Under the pieces are notes generated by a model, which saw nothing but the letters and a program-made list of their open reading frames with translations, had not been told where the DNA came from and searched no databases. 7,607 bases of DNA. Source: a bacterium. GTDB taxonomy: Bacteria; Babelota; Babeliae; Babelales; RVW-14. The stretch lies in the NCBI GenBank assembly GCA_030432505.1, contig JAUIHA010000033.1:1-7607 (forward strand), given 5' to 3'. The translations under genes were made by a program, and so were the position numbers. This document shows positions 1-5,636 of this stretch, in pieces; positions within the stretch are counted from its first letter, which is position 1, and each line of letters opens with the position of its first letter.

Positions 1-265
1 CGAGGAGAGTATTGCTCAGGTTTGACCCTGGACAGCTACTCTCCTCGGTTATGATAACAACCCACTTTCGTGAGCCATTATCCAAGGTTTGGTGACACTT
101 ATAGTCTTGCTTTCACAAGACATACAAGGTTACAAAGAGACCAGGGCTAAACCCTGATACCTCGGTACACCGAGCTGATAATAACAGGCTTTCGCCAATT
201 ATGACCATTTCGAGTGGCACCCAATCTGATATATTTCAAAAATCTTATTTTTTCTTGTACGTTAC
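1..265 (-). ncRNA. Candidate structured RNA, 5' part, running off the left edge
   Basis: I do not recognise this RNA family. Read on the minus strand from a predicted start near 265, about 45 nt of A-rich leader are followed by a row of stem-loops. Plus-strand coordinates are 204-218, 181-202, 161-174, 140-158, 98-128, 53-82 and 1-47. Three loops (190-193, 111-114, 66-69) are GAAA tetraloops on the minus strand but UUUC on the plus strand. The 53-82 hairpin has 13 continuous pairs on the minus strand only if several G-U wobbles are counted; these would be A-C mismatches on the plus strand. The 98-128 hairpin has 13 pairs, including wobbles, with one bulge. The 1-47 hairpin has an 11-bp outer stem plus inner pairs. 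Strand and structure are therefore visible in the sequence, while function is unknown. It could be a stand-alone RNA, a long 5' leader, or the first domain of a larger ribozyme such as a group II intron. Confidence 0.6.
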
Positions 266-271
266 TTCTTT

Positions 272-301
272 ACTATAGATGATTTTATTTCTATATGTCA
301 A
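272..301 (-). promoter_or_regulatory. Sigma70-like promoter for the structured RNA
   Basis: On the minus strand there is a perfect TTGACA -35 box (plus 296-301), an 18-bp spacer, and a TATAGT -10 box (plus 272-277) matching five of six consensus bases. Transcription would start near 265 and run leftwards into the hairpin array. This is the best promoter match seen in the window, which fits an abundant RNA product. Confidence 0.65.
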
Positions 302-337
302 TATTTTAAAAAAATAATTAATATAATATTGAATAAT

Positions 338-350
338 GCCTCCAGGAGGC
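338..350. other. Short GC-rich palindrome in the divergent promoter region
   Basis: GCCTCCAGGAGGC is a perfect inverted repeat with a single central base, standing in very AT-rich sequence. It lies between the minus-strand RNA promoter and the plus-strand promoter of the gene at 504. It could be an operator or a weak transcription barrier. The following bases (ttgtttgg) are not a convincing terminator tract. Apart from this site and the promoters, I see nothing else in 302-413. Confidence 0.3.
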
Positions 351-413
351 TTGTTTGGAAAAGTTGCTTATTTGATAAAAGTTTGATATTGAGAGGAAAA
401 CTACCTATAAAAA

Positions 414-441
414 TTGACAATTTTACAATATTTGCTATCCT
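414..441 (+). promoter_or_regulatory. Possible promoter of the gene at 504
   Basis: A perfect TTGACA (414-419) is followed after 16 bp by TATCCT (436-441, four of six). The -10 lies inside an imperfect palindrome (CTATCC T GGATAG, 435-447) that could be an operator. A TATAGT at 449-454 is a competing -10, but it has no good -35 at the right distance. A small hairpin (468-479) precedes the start-codon region. Confidence 0.4.
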
Positions 442-503
442 GGATAGGTATAGTAGATAAAATACTGCCTCTGTAGAGGGGTGGTAAAATGGAGGTTAAC
501 GGT

Positions 504-926
504 ATGAATACTTTTAAGAAAATTATAAATATTGCGCTCTTGGCGCTTATTTTGGGTGTTGTCCCGGGGAATGTATTTTCCATGCAGATGTCCAATATTA
601 TTGATCTTACTGGTGATAGCTCTAGTTCAGATTCAGATGATGTTCTTGAGGTAAGTCATGTTGCAGTAAGAACTTCTCGTGCTATAAATAATCATGCTAC
701 AAATAATGATAATGGTAATGGACGAGACCTTAGGTGTGGCTTTTGTTGCTACTTTGGGACTACAATGGTTATTGCGCTACCATTATTTCTGTTTTGTCTA
801 ACGTATAATAATCGTCATATGTTAAATGAAAATGGGCGATTTCTTCTTGATGGAGCAGCTACTATTTCTACCTTTATTGTCATAGTGGCTGGTGTTGCCT
901 TTACCTGCTTTTGTTATACACGATAA
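504..926 (+). CDS. Small exported/membrane protein with SUMO-interacting-motif-like segment
   Basis: Unrecognised 140-residue protein. Residues 1-26 look like a Sec signal (KK near the start, then a hydrophobic run, possible cleavage after NVFS), or else a signal anchor. Residues 32-46 read IIDLTGD followed by a serine/aspartate run, the layout of a eukaryotic SUMO-interacting motif: hydrophobic core, then acidic or phosphorylatable residues. An Asn-rich, low-complexity stretch follows (about 62-73). Two hydrophobic helices (about 83-101 and 118-137) then form a hairpin with a short loop. Cysteines are frequent around the first helix. I chose ATG 504 because GGAGGT (491-496) sits 7 nt upstream. 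An in-frame ATG at 489 with its own GAGGGG (476-481) would add five residues and cannot be excluded. The gene stands alone, with its own promoter region and terminator. The function is unknown; a host-interaction role is inferred only from the motif. Confidence 0.7.
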   Translation: MNTFKKIINIALLALILGVVPGNVFSMQMSNIIDLTGDSSSSDSDDVLEVSHVAVRTSRAINNHATNNDNGNGRDLRCGFCCYFGTTMVIALPLFLFCLTYNNRHMLNENGRFLLDGAATISTFIVIVAGVAFTCFCYTR

Positions 927-955
927 AATTCTATTAGAGTTATATTTACTTTTAG

Positions 956-989
956 AAAGGGTGCTTTTGCAAAAAAGTACCCTTTTTTT
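956..989 (+). terminator. Intrinsic terminator after the SIM-motif gene
   Basis: The arms AAAGGGT (956-962) and ACCCTTT (979-985) pair perfectly, with additional T/A pairing inside the loop, and the sequence continues into a run of T to 989. This is a typical Rho-independent terminator about 30 nt past the stop codon. The run of A inside the loop means some pairing is also possible on the minus strand, but no minus-strand gene ends here. Confidence 0.8.
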
Positions 990-997
990 GGTGTTTA

Positions 998-1026
998 TTG
1001 TTTAATTATTTGACTCGTTCTATAGT
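998..1026 (+). promoter_or_regulatory. Possible promoter of the gene at 1066
   Basis: TATAGT (1021-1026, five of six for a -10) lies 17 bp after TTGTTT (998-1003, only three of six for a -35). A TTGACT at 1010-1015 lacks a good -10 at the usual spacing. A ribosome-binding site TAGGAG (1055-1060) lies 5 nt before the ATG at 1066. Confidence 0.4.
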
Positions 1027-1065
1027 GCTTCTACGCATTTAAGATAGCATTCTGTAGGAGCAACT

Positions 1066-1650
1066 ATGAAACAAGGGAATTGGTTATATATTGTAGCTTT
1101 GTCTTTGGCTACAATTTTTGGTACACAGCTTCAGGCTAAGTGTGCTGAGGATACTTCTCAGTTACAACAGGAGTATCTACAGAAAGTTCTCGAAAAAATT
1201 GATAAAGATGTTTTTGCTGACATCTGTATTAATAAATTGTCAGAGGGAAGACAGGTTACAAAGAAACAGTTAGATGATCTTCGAGATGCTATTTTGCAAA
1301 AAATTGATACAATTCAAGCAAAAAATAAACAATCTTCATCTATTCCATCATTTGTAAAGAAGACTGCACTGTATGGCGCTATTACTTTAGTTGTAGCTAT
1401 TTTAGCTAAATATGGCTTGATAAAGTTTTTTGCAAGTCAAGCAGGGACACTGGGTAAGGAAGTCATTATTCAGGCTACTGATGGCGTACTGAGTGGTCTT
1501 GCTCCTGAAAAAGGAAATGCTATTGCTGTAGCGGCAGTCCATATTTTAAATACACTCGGTGACCAACTATTTGGTTCCAAACAAGGATTTCAAGGAAAAA
1601 TAAACGGGCTTGATAGTAATTTCCAGACTAAAATGCTTAAACAATTTTAA
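1066..1650 (+). CDS. Exported helical protein with one internal hydrophobic segment
   Basis: Unrecognised 194-residue protein. Residues 1-24 form a Sec-type signal (hydrophobic WLYIVALSLATIFG, possible cleavage after LQA). C26 follows, but the residue before it is Lys, so this is not a proper lipobox. Residues 28-85 are charged and rich in Gln, Lys, Asp and Leu with a heptad-like spacing, consistent with an amphipathic helix or coiled coil. A hydrophobic segment (about 101-122, containing ALYGAITLVVAILAKYG) could span a membrane. The tail (about 130-194) is mildly hydrophobic and rich in Ala and Gly. No catalytic motif is visible. The start is supported by TAGGAG 5 nt upstream. The gene is monocistronic and converges on the lolC/E-type gene with a 9-bp gap. 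A role at the cell surface or toward the host is possible but only inferred from export. Confidence 0.65.
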   Translation: MKQGNWLYIVALSLATIFGTQLQAKCAEDTSQLQQEYLQKVLEKIDKDVFADICINKLSEGRQVTKKQLDDLRDAILQKIDTIQAKNKQSSSIPSFVKKTALYGAITLVVAILAKYGLIKFFASQAGTLGKEVIIQATDGVLSGLAPEKGNAIAVAAVHILNTLGDQLFGSKQGFQGKINGLDSNFQTKMLKQF

Positions 1651-1659
1651 GAAAACAGA

Positions 1660-3009
1660 TTATTCTTGTCTGAGTACTTGTGCAATCTTAATTTTTTTTG
1701 AACGTTGTGCTGGTACATAGGTTGCCAGAAAGCCAAGCAACATCGTGGCAATAAAGACCACAAGAAATATTTCAAGGTCCATACGCGCTGGTAGATATGA
1801 GACGTAGTAGACGTCTGGTATCTCAATGAATGGGTATTGTTCGAGAATGAAGCCGGCAAGCGCTGCAAGCAGAAGTCCGAGAGATGATGCTAAAAAGGTA
1901 ATGGTGAGTCCAAGGCGCAGAAAGATTGAACGAATAATTCTATTGGGCGTTCCCATTGCTTTCAAGATGGCAATATCACCTTGTTTGTGTTGAATCTGCA
2001 TAAAGAGTAATGAAATCATATTCATACTGGCAACAAGAGTGATGAGTGCGAGTACAAAAAACATGACATATTTTTCAAGCTTGAGTGATGAGACCAGGGC
2101 TGGATAGAGATCCTTCCATGAGTAAATATCTAAATTGGCCAGGCGTTTTCTGAGTAGGAAGAGCATTTTGTCTTCATGAGTGGTTCCAGAGAAAAATTGT
2201 TTAACGCGGTTCTTGATCGTGTAATACATACCAGCAAAAAACGGTTTGCTCAGACCATACTTTATGTAGAGTTCTACAGGGGATTGTTGAGTATTGTCAT
2301 GAAAGGTCAATGAAATTTGATCAACGCCATTTTCTTCAAATGTATCCTGTAGGAATTCAAGTGAGCAAAAAACAAAATTGTTATCATATTCTTCAAGGCC
2401 AATTTTAAAAATACCGGCAACTAGGACCTTTTTTTTGCGCAGGGCAATACGGCGTTTGCTTGTTGGTTCTGGTATCAATAATTCTATGGTATCGCCAATC
2501 TTAAAACCAAAGTTGATGGCGGTTTTCTGGCCGATGATAACGGCATTGTCAATCAAGAGATCTTGCAGAAGGGTGGCTCTTTGTGCTGTTGGAGCACGTG
2601 GGGCAATAACTTTATCAGTGAGCACTGTTACGCTGTGTTCTCTAAGCTCATCAACTCCCTTCATCATCATCACTGTTTGTGTTTTATCTTTTTGTAAAAT
2701 TGCCTGGCGGGTACTGCTTCCACTAATACCTTTGATGTGTGTGCCAAGTTCTTGCTCGAGTGTGGTGCGGATAGAATGGTAGTCAAGCTGCTTGCCCATT
2801 GGGGGTGTTACAATTGCTTGCGCGTTAATTCCCTGCATTTTTTCATGAACAACTTTTTCAAAACCATTGGTAATGATGAGGGTGAGCATCAACGAGAAGG
2901 TCCCGATTAAAATGCCAAGAAAGCATACCTTGATCATGAAGGATATATTTTTATCTTTTTGTTTAAAAGTGATGTAGCGCCACGCAAGAAATGATGCCAG
3001 ATTTTTCAT
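1660..3009 (-). CDS. lolC/lolE: LolC/LolE-family lipoprotein-releasing ABC transporter permease
   Basis: In the known system, LolC/E with the ATPase LolD extract mature lipoproteins from the inner membrane and pass them to LolA for the outer membrane. The 449-residue length fits the family. Residues 1-20 give the typical FLAWRYITFKQ opening. The first membrane helix is about 25-49, ending ITNGFE. A large periplasmic domain covers about 50-310 and includes the family-like GIFKIGLEEYDNNFVF at 199-214. Three more helices lie at about 313-339, 364-390 and 411-432. The coupling region SLKLEKYVMF...HKQGDIAILKAMG (308-353) is highly characteristic, and the tail PAQRSKKIKIAQVLRQE matches the family ending. 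AGAGGA (plus 3018-3023) lies 8 nt before the ATG. No lolD lies beside it, so the ATPase must be elsewhere. Sequence alone does not separate LolC from LolE, and some bacteria use one hybrid permease. Confidence 0.9.
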   Translation of the reverse strand: MKNLASFLAWRYITFKQKDKNISFMIKVCFLGILIGTFSLMLTLIITNGFEKVVHEKMQGINAQAIVTPPMGKQLDYHSIRTTLEQELGTHIKGISGSSTRQAILQKDKTQTVMMMKGVDELREHSVTVLTDKVIAPRAPTAQRATLLQDLLIDNAVIIGQKTAINFGFKIGDTIELLIPEPTSKRRIALRKKKVLVAGIFKIGLEEYDNNFVFCSLEFLQDTFEENGVDQISLTFHDNTQQSPVELYIKYGLSKPFFAGMYYTIKNRVKQFFSGTTHEDKMLFLLRKRLANLDIYSWKDLYPALVSSLKLEKYVMFFVLALITLVASMNMISLLFMQIQHKQGDIAILKAMGTPNRIIRSIFLRLGLTITFLASSLGLLLAALAGFILEQYPFIEIPDVYYVSYLPARMDLEIFLVVFIATMLLGFLATYVPAQRSKKIKIAQVLRQE

Positions 3010-3122
3010 TCGTTATTTCCTCTGGAATAAACTCTCTTATCAAAGTACTTTAAAATGTTATCTCTATGGTGTAAGGTATAGGAAAGTATAATCTTTTGAA
3101 ATGTTTTGAGGAAAGATTTCTT
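3010..3122. promoter_or_regulatory. Divergent promoter region between the Lol permease and the lipoprotein gene
   Basis: On the plus strand, a perfect TATAAT (3087-3092) would start transcription near 3099, upstream of the chosen ATG at 3123. No strong -35 is seen 16-18 bp upstream. On the minus strand, TTACAC (plus 3069-3074) and TAAAGT (plus 3047-3052), 16 bp apart, are a weak candidate promoter for the permease gene. The two candidate promoters overlap closely, so the genes may be co-regulated or may compete for polymerase. Confidence 0.4.
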
Positions 3123-3845
3123 ATGAATAAGTTTCTTCCACCATCGATTGCGTTTTTATTTTCGTATGCTGCCTTGTTAATTTTTGCTCCTTCATGTGTA
3201 AAATATCATGAGCTTTCACAAAGTGAGTTTCCACAGGGAGATGAGTACAAAGATTCTCGCGAAATAGCTCACAACTATGTTCGTAGTGCAAAAGTTCTTG
3301 ATCAGTTTAGTACGCAGGCTATTTTTGATGCGTTGTGGTTGTCTGACCAAACGCGCACAGCTTTTATTGATGTTTACAGTAAGCGTCGTGGTAAAAATAC
3401 TGAGAAGCGCGAAGCGTTATTAAAACGTCAGCTTGAAGAAAATAATCACTGGATTTCTTTCTATGTACTTGCAGATATTCGCAATAAAATGCATTTCTCT
3501 CTTAATGATAAAAACTCACATTGGACGCTTTATCTTGAAGTTCATAAGTTTGATAAGAAGGGCAAGCTTGCTAAGAAACGTATTGAGCCACTGAGTATAA
3601 AAGAGGTTGAAGTTGAGCCAGAGTATCAATCATTTTTTGGTGCCCATCGTTATTCACTCTTTAAAAATACTTTCCTTGTACGCTTCCCTATGCAGAATCT
3701 TGCAGGTAAGCCATATCTTGAGAAGGGCGATGAGCTTCATCTTGTGGTAAGTTCTCCACAAAAGAAAACATCAATGATTTGGGATACAAATGATATTAAA
3801 AAACATAGTGAGTTATTAAGAGATGAAGATTACTATTGGCTCTGA
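3123..3845 (+). CDS. Putative lipoprotein of unknown function
   Basis: Unrecognised 240-residue protein. Residues 1-24 form a signal sequence with a long hydrophobic stretch ending LLIFAPSC. C25 could be lipidated, although A-P-S is a weak lipobox. The mature part is soluble, charged and mixed alpha/beta in appearance. It contains an aromatic-rich segment (HWISFYVLADIRNKMHFSL) and alternating beta-like strands (HWTLYLEVHKF, NTFLVRFPM, DELHLVVSS), and it ends with an acidic DEDYYWL tail. I chose ATG 3123 because GAGGA (3108-3112) lies 10 nt upstream. The upstream in-frame ATG at 3096 would precede the predicted transcription start. The gene overlaps the start of rpiB by 23 nt, so the two are probably cotranscribed. 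Being next to the Lol permease is suggestive for an envelope protein, but the two genes are divergently transcribed. Confidence 0.65.
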   Translation: MNKFLPPSIAFLFSYAALLIFAPSCVKYHELSQSEFPQGDEYKDSREIAHNYVRSAKVLDQFSTQAIFDALWLSDQTRTAFIDVYSKRRGKNTEKREALLKRQLEENNHWISFYVLADIRNKMHFSLNDKNSHWTLYLEVHKFDKKGKLAKKRIEPLSIKEVEVEPEYQSFFGAHRYSLFKNTFLVRFPMQNLAGKPYLEKGDELHLVVSSPQKKTSMIWDTNDIKKHSELLRDEDYYWL

Positions 3846-4245
3846 TCATCGAGGTTTTGAAACCAAAAAGTTTTTGATGGAAAATATCAATGAATTTACG
3901 TGGCTTGACGAAGGGTGTTGTGATGACACCCGCACAGACTATCCAGTGTATGCAAAAAAAGTATGCCAGCGAATACTGTCTGACGAAGCTTCATGCGGCG
4001 TTCTTTTGTGTGGTTCTGGTGTTGGTATGTCGGTAGCTGCCAATAGAAACAGAGGGATATTTGCAGCACTTTGCTGGAGTGAAAAAGTTGCAAAAATGGC
4101 TCGTCAGGATGATGGCGCTAATGTGTTGGTACTTCCTACAGACTTTGTTTCACCTGAGCAAGCCGTTGCTATTTTTTATGCCTGGCAGAATGCGGAATTT
4201 AAAGGCGGTCGTTATCAGCAACGTTTAGAGATGATTGATGTATAG
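3823..4245 (+). CDS. rpiB: Ribose-5-phosphate isomerase B (RpiB/LacA/LacB family)
   Basis: RpiB interconverts ribose 5-phosphate and ribulose 5-phosphate in the cytoplasm (pentose phosphate pathway, nucleotide precursor supply). The 140 residues match the usual size of about 145-150. Visible family marks are SDHRG (7-11), the catalytic-cysteine motif LCGSGVGMSVAAN (62-74, C63), the ANVLVLP strand (99-105) and the phosphate-binding GGRYQQR (128-134). Two usually conserved positions differ. The motif normally read as RxHNDxN is R-Q-D-D-G-A-N (94-100), so the sugar ring-opening His is replaced by Asp. The usual GIRA is GIFA (78-81). Family membership is firm, but unaltered activity is less certain. 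The start lies inside the end of the lipoprotein gene. Only a weak AGTGAG (3807-3812) precedes it, so translation may depend on the upstream gene. Confidence 0.9.
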   Translation: MKITIGSDHRGFETKKFLMENINEFTWLDEGCCDDTRTDYPVYAKKVCQRILSDEASCGVLLCGSGVGMSVAANRNRGIFAALCWSEKVAKMARQDDGANVLVLPTDFVSPEQAVAIFYAWQNAEFKGGRYQQRLEMIDV

Positions 4246-4313
4246 AGGTATCCTTCGATAGCTTACTTTATCATTGAAAATTGCTTGTTGTAATGAATTA
4301 TTCATAGGTTTGA

Positions 4314-4417
4314 GATGTCACCCTGAACTTGCTTTTCAGGGTCCAAATATAATTCATTGCAATATAAATAAGGAATCACATTTGGATGCTGAGAAACAAG
4401 CTCAGCATGACGTCATC
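4314..4417. repeat. REP-like inverted pair of hairpins
   Basis: Two hairpins face each other: ACCCTGAA/TTCAGGGT (4320-4327 with 4335-4342) and ATGCTGAG/CTCAGCAT (4386-4393 with 4401-4408). The left unit, read forward, resembles the reverse complement of the right unit. Both share a TCA-NN-CTGA-R-CTTG-Y-TT-Y-TCAG pattern, and gatg / catc marks the outer ends. This is the layout of dispersed palindromic repeats (REP/BIME-like) known from many bacterial genomes. It sits between convergent rpiB and the ATP-grasp-like operon, where it may act as a bidirectional transcript end. A run of six T (4421-4426) follows on the plus side. Its recurrence elsewhere in the genome cannot be seen here. Confidence 0.65.
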
Positions 4418-4451
4418 GGCTTTTTTAACTGGTTGAGTCTATGGATTTTCT

Positions 4452-5573
4452 CTAATTGGTCGAAGAATACAAAGCATTCTCTGCTGACCGTAGCATTTTT
4501 TCATAAATGATTGGTAGTACGACGTCAAGGTGTTGTGTTACCGCTTCAAAATCTTCATCACTTACTTGAACGGAGCATGCATTTCCTAAGCTGATTTTTG
4601 ATTTATGTTTTTCCGTGAGCGTTCCTTCATCTTCAAGTGCGTACATAGGAAGTTTCCAATAACTACCAAGATAATTTATCTGAATAGGACCAAAGTAATT
4701 GTCGATAACAAAGATAACACGTAGTGTCGGATCATAGTGTTTGTTTTTGATTGTAAGATATTTTGATCGTTCAAAGCTTTCTACTAAAAATAATCTATTC
4801 GTATCATTTTTCCAGTAGCGTTCTGCTTTGTTTCGTTTTCCCTTGTATTTTTTAGAGAATATTCGTTTGAGTGTCCGATCGAGGTTTTGCTTTGTGGTAA
4901 TGATGACGCCAAATCCATTTGCAGAGTTGAGCGGTTTGATAACCAGTGTTTCATGGTTTGGGAAATCATGAGCAATTTTTGTTGCTAATGTTTTCGAATA
5001 ATGCTTTTCATAGTGTTTCCATTGCGGTTTATATTCCTCAAGGAATTCTTCGTCGAAAAGTTTACTTGTTTTGAGCTTGTTGCTTACAAATGCACGGGAT
5101 GCTTGGTTGAGAAGAATCGCTTGAGGATTTCTTTGTTTGAATGATCGAGCAATGCGTTCAGGAGCTTTGTACTTGCGTTGTATAATGATTGATTCGACAT
5201 CTGATTTGAATGCTTTGTGTTGTTTGAGAAGATCAAATGTTGATGCATAGCGTCCGCCAGCTTGTAAAAATTTTTTGAATTGTACCGTTTCTTGCTCTTG
5301 TTGTGTTACTAGCTCTCTTCCTAAATACCACACTTGCAGCTTATAGTGTGCAAGGTGTTGCCAAAATGTTTGCCAGATTTTTCCGGTACCGTACAAAATT
5401 TCATGTCCTTTGAAATAAGATTTGGTAATTTCGCCAAATTCGAGGATTTTGCACTTTTTGCCGTCAAATTTTATGTCGGCAATGAGGCATGATATATCCT
5501 TGGGAAGGTTGTTATGTGCAGAAATTGATGAGCATGAAAATACTACAACAATAATTAGTTTAAATAATTTCAT
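4452..5573 (-). CDS. Secreted ATP-grasp-like protein, downstream paralogue
   Basis: A 373-residue paralogue of the product of 5637-6869; family assigned by motif only. Residues 1-19 are a signal sequence (MKLFKLIIVVVFSCSS, possible cleavage after SISA; C14 could alternatively be lipidated). Residues 28-64 carry the shared block SCLIADIKF...KILEFGE..KSYFKG..ILYGTGK. Residues 211-223 (VIKPLNSANGFGV) resemble the nucleotide-binding Lys plus Gly-rich loop of ATP-grasp enzymes, with K213. Residues 261-268 (LFLVESFE) resemble the strand that contacts adenine. D281-P-T-L-R285 and Y305-W-K-L-P309 are conserved with the paralogue. The start was chosen because AAAGGA lies 7 nt upstream; an in-frame ATG at 5636 has no such site and would spoil the signal peptide. 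The ribosome-binding site lies in a perfect inverted repeat. ATP-grasp enzymes usually make carboxylate-amine or peptide-like bonds; the substrate here is unknown. Confidence 0.65.
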   Translation of the reverse strand: MKLFKLIIVVVFSCSSISAHNNLPKDISCLIADIKFDGKKCKILEFGEITKSYFKGHEILYGTGKIWQTFWQHLAHYKLQVWYLGRELVTQQEQETVQFKKFLQAGGRYASTFDLLKQHKAFKSDVESIIIQRKYKAPERIARSFKQRNPQAILLNQASRAFVSNKLKTSKLFDEEFLEEYKPQWKHYEKHYSKTLATKIAHDFPNHETLVIKPLNSANGFGVIITTKQNLDRTLKRIFSKKYKGKRNKAERYWKNDTNRLFLVESFERSKYLTIKNKHYDPTLRVIFVIDNYFGPIQINYLGSYWKLPMYALEDEGTLTEKHKSKISLGNACSVQVSDEDFEAVTQHLDVVLPIIYEKMLRSAENALYSSTN

Positions 5574-5580
5574 TATATTG

Positions 5581-5630
5581 TCCTTTCTCGTAATTCCTTT
5601 TTCTTTATGATAGAGGGATACGAGAAAGGA
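5581..5630 (-). promoter_or_regulatory. Intercistronic stem-loop masking the ribosome-binding site of 4452-5573
   Basis: Plus positions 5581-5592 and 5619-5630 are perfect 12-bp inverted repeats separated by 26 nt. In the minus-strand mRNA the first arm begins 6 nt after the stop codon of the upstream paralogue. The second arm contains AAAGGA, the Shine-Dalgarno site 7 nt before the ATG at 5573. A folded stem would block initiation. A ribosome finishing the upstream gene would cover the first arm and release the site. No U-tract follows, so it is not an intrinsic terminator. Confidence 0.6.
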
Positions 5631-5636
5631 CGTCAA

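Noticed and set aside
1..265. RNase P RNA, tmRNA, 6S RNA or cobalamin riboswitch
   Set aside because: I could not find the conserved segments of these families (for example GAGGAAAGUCC of RNase P or CCGCAACUGUAA of the cobalamin box) on either strand, although the RNA is truncated at the window edge.
2378..2782. Plus-strand open frame of 134 codons opposite the Lol permease
   Set aside because: It is the complement of a well-supported conserved gene, with no ribosome-binding site or family resemblance.
4407..4416. Perfect 10-bp palindrome ATGACGTCAT as a regulator binding site
   Set aside because: It is better explained as the outer end of the repeat hairpin unit between convergent genes, where a promoter operator would have no gene to control.
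4274..4510. Open frame of 78 codons on the plus strand
   Set aside because: It runs through the palindromic repeat (CHPELAFQG and DAEKQAQHDV are translations of the hairpins), has no ribosome-binding site and overlaps the end of the minus-strand gene.
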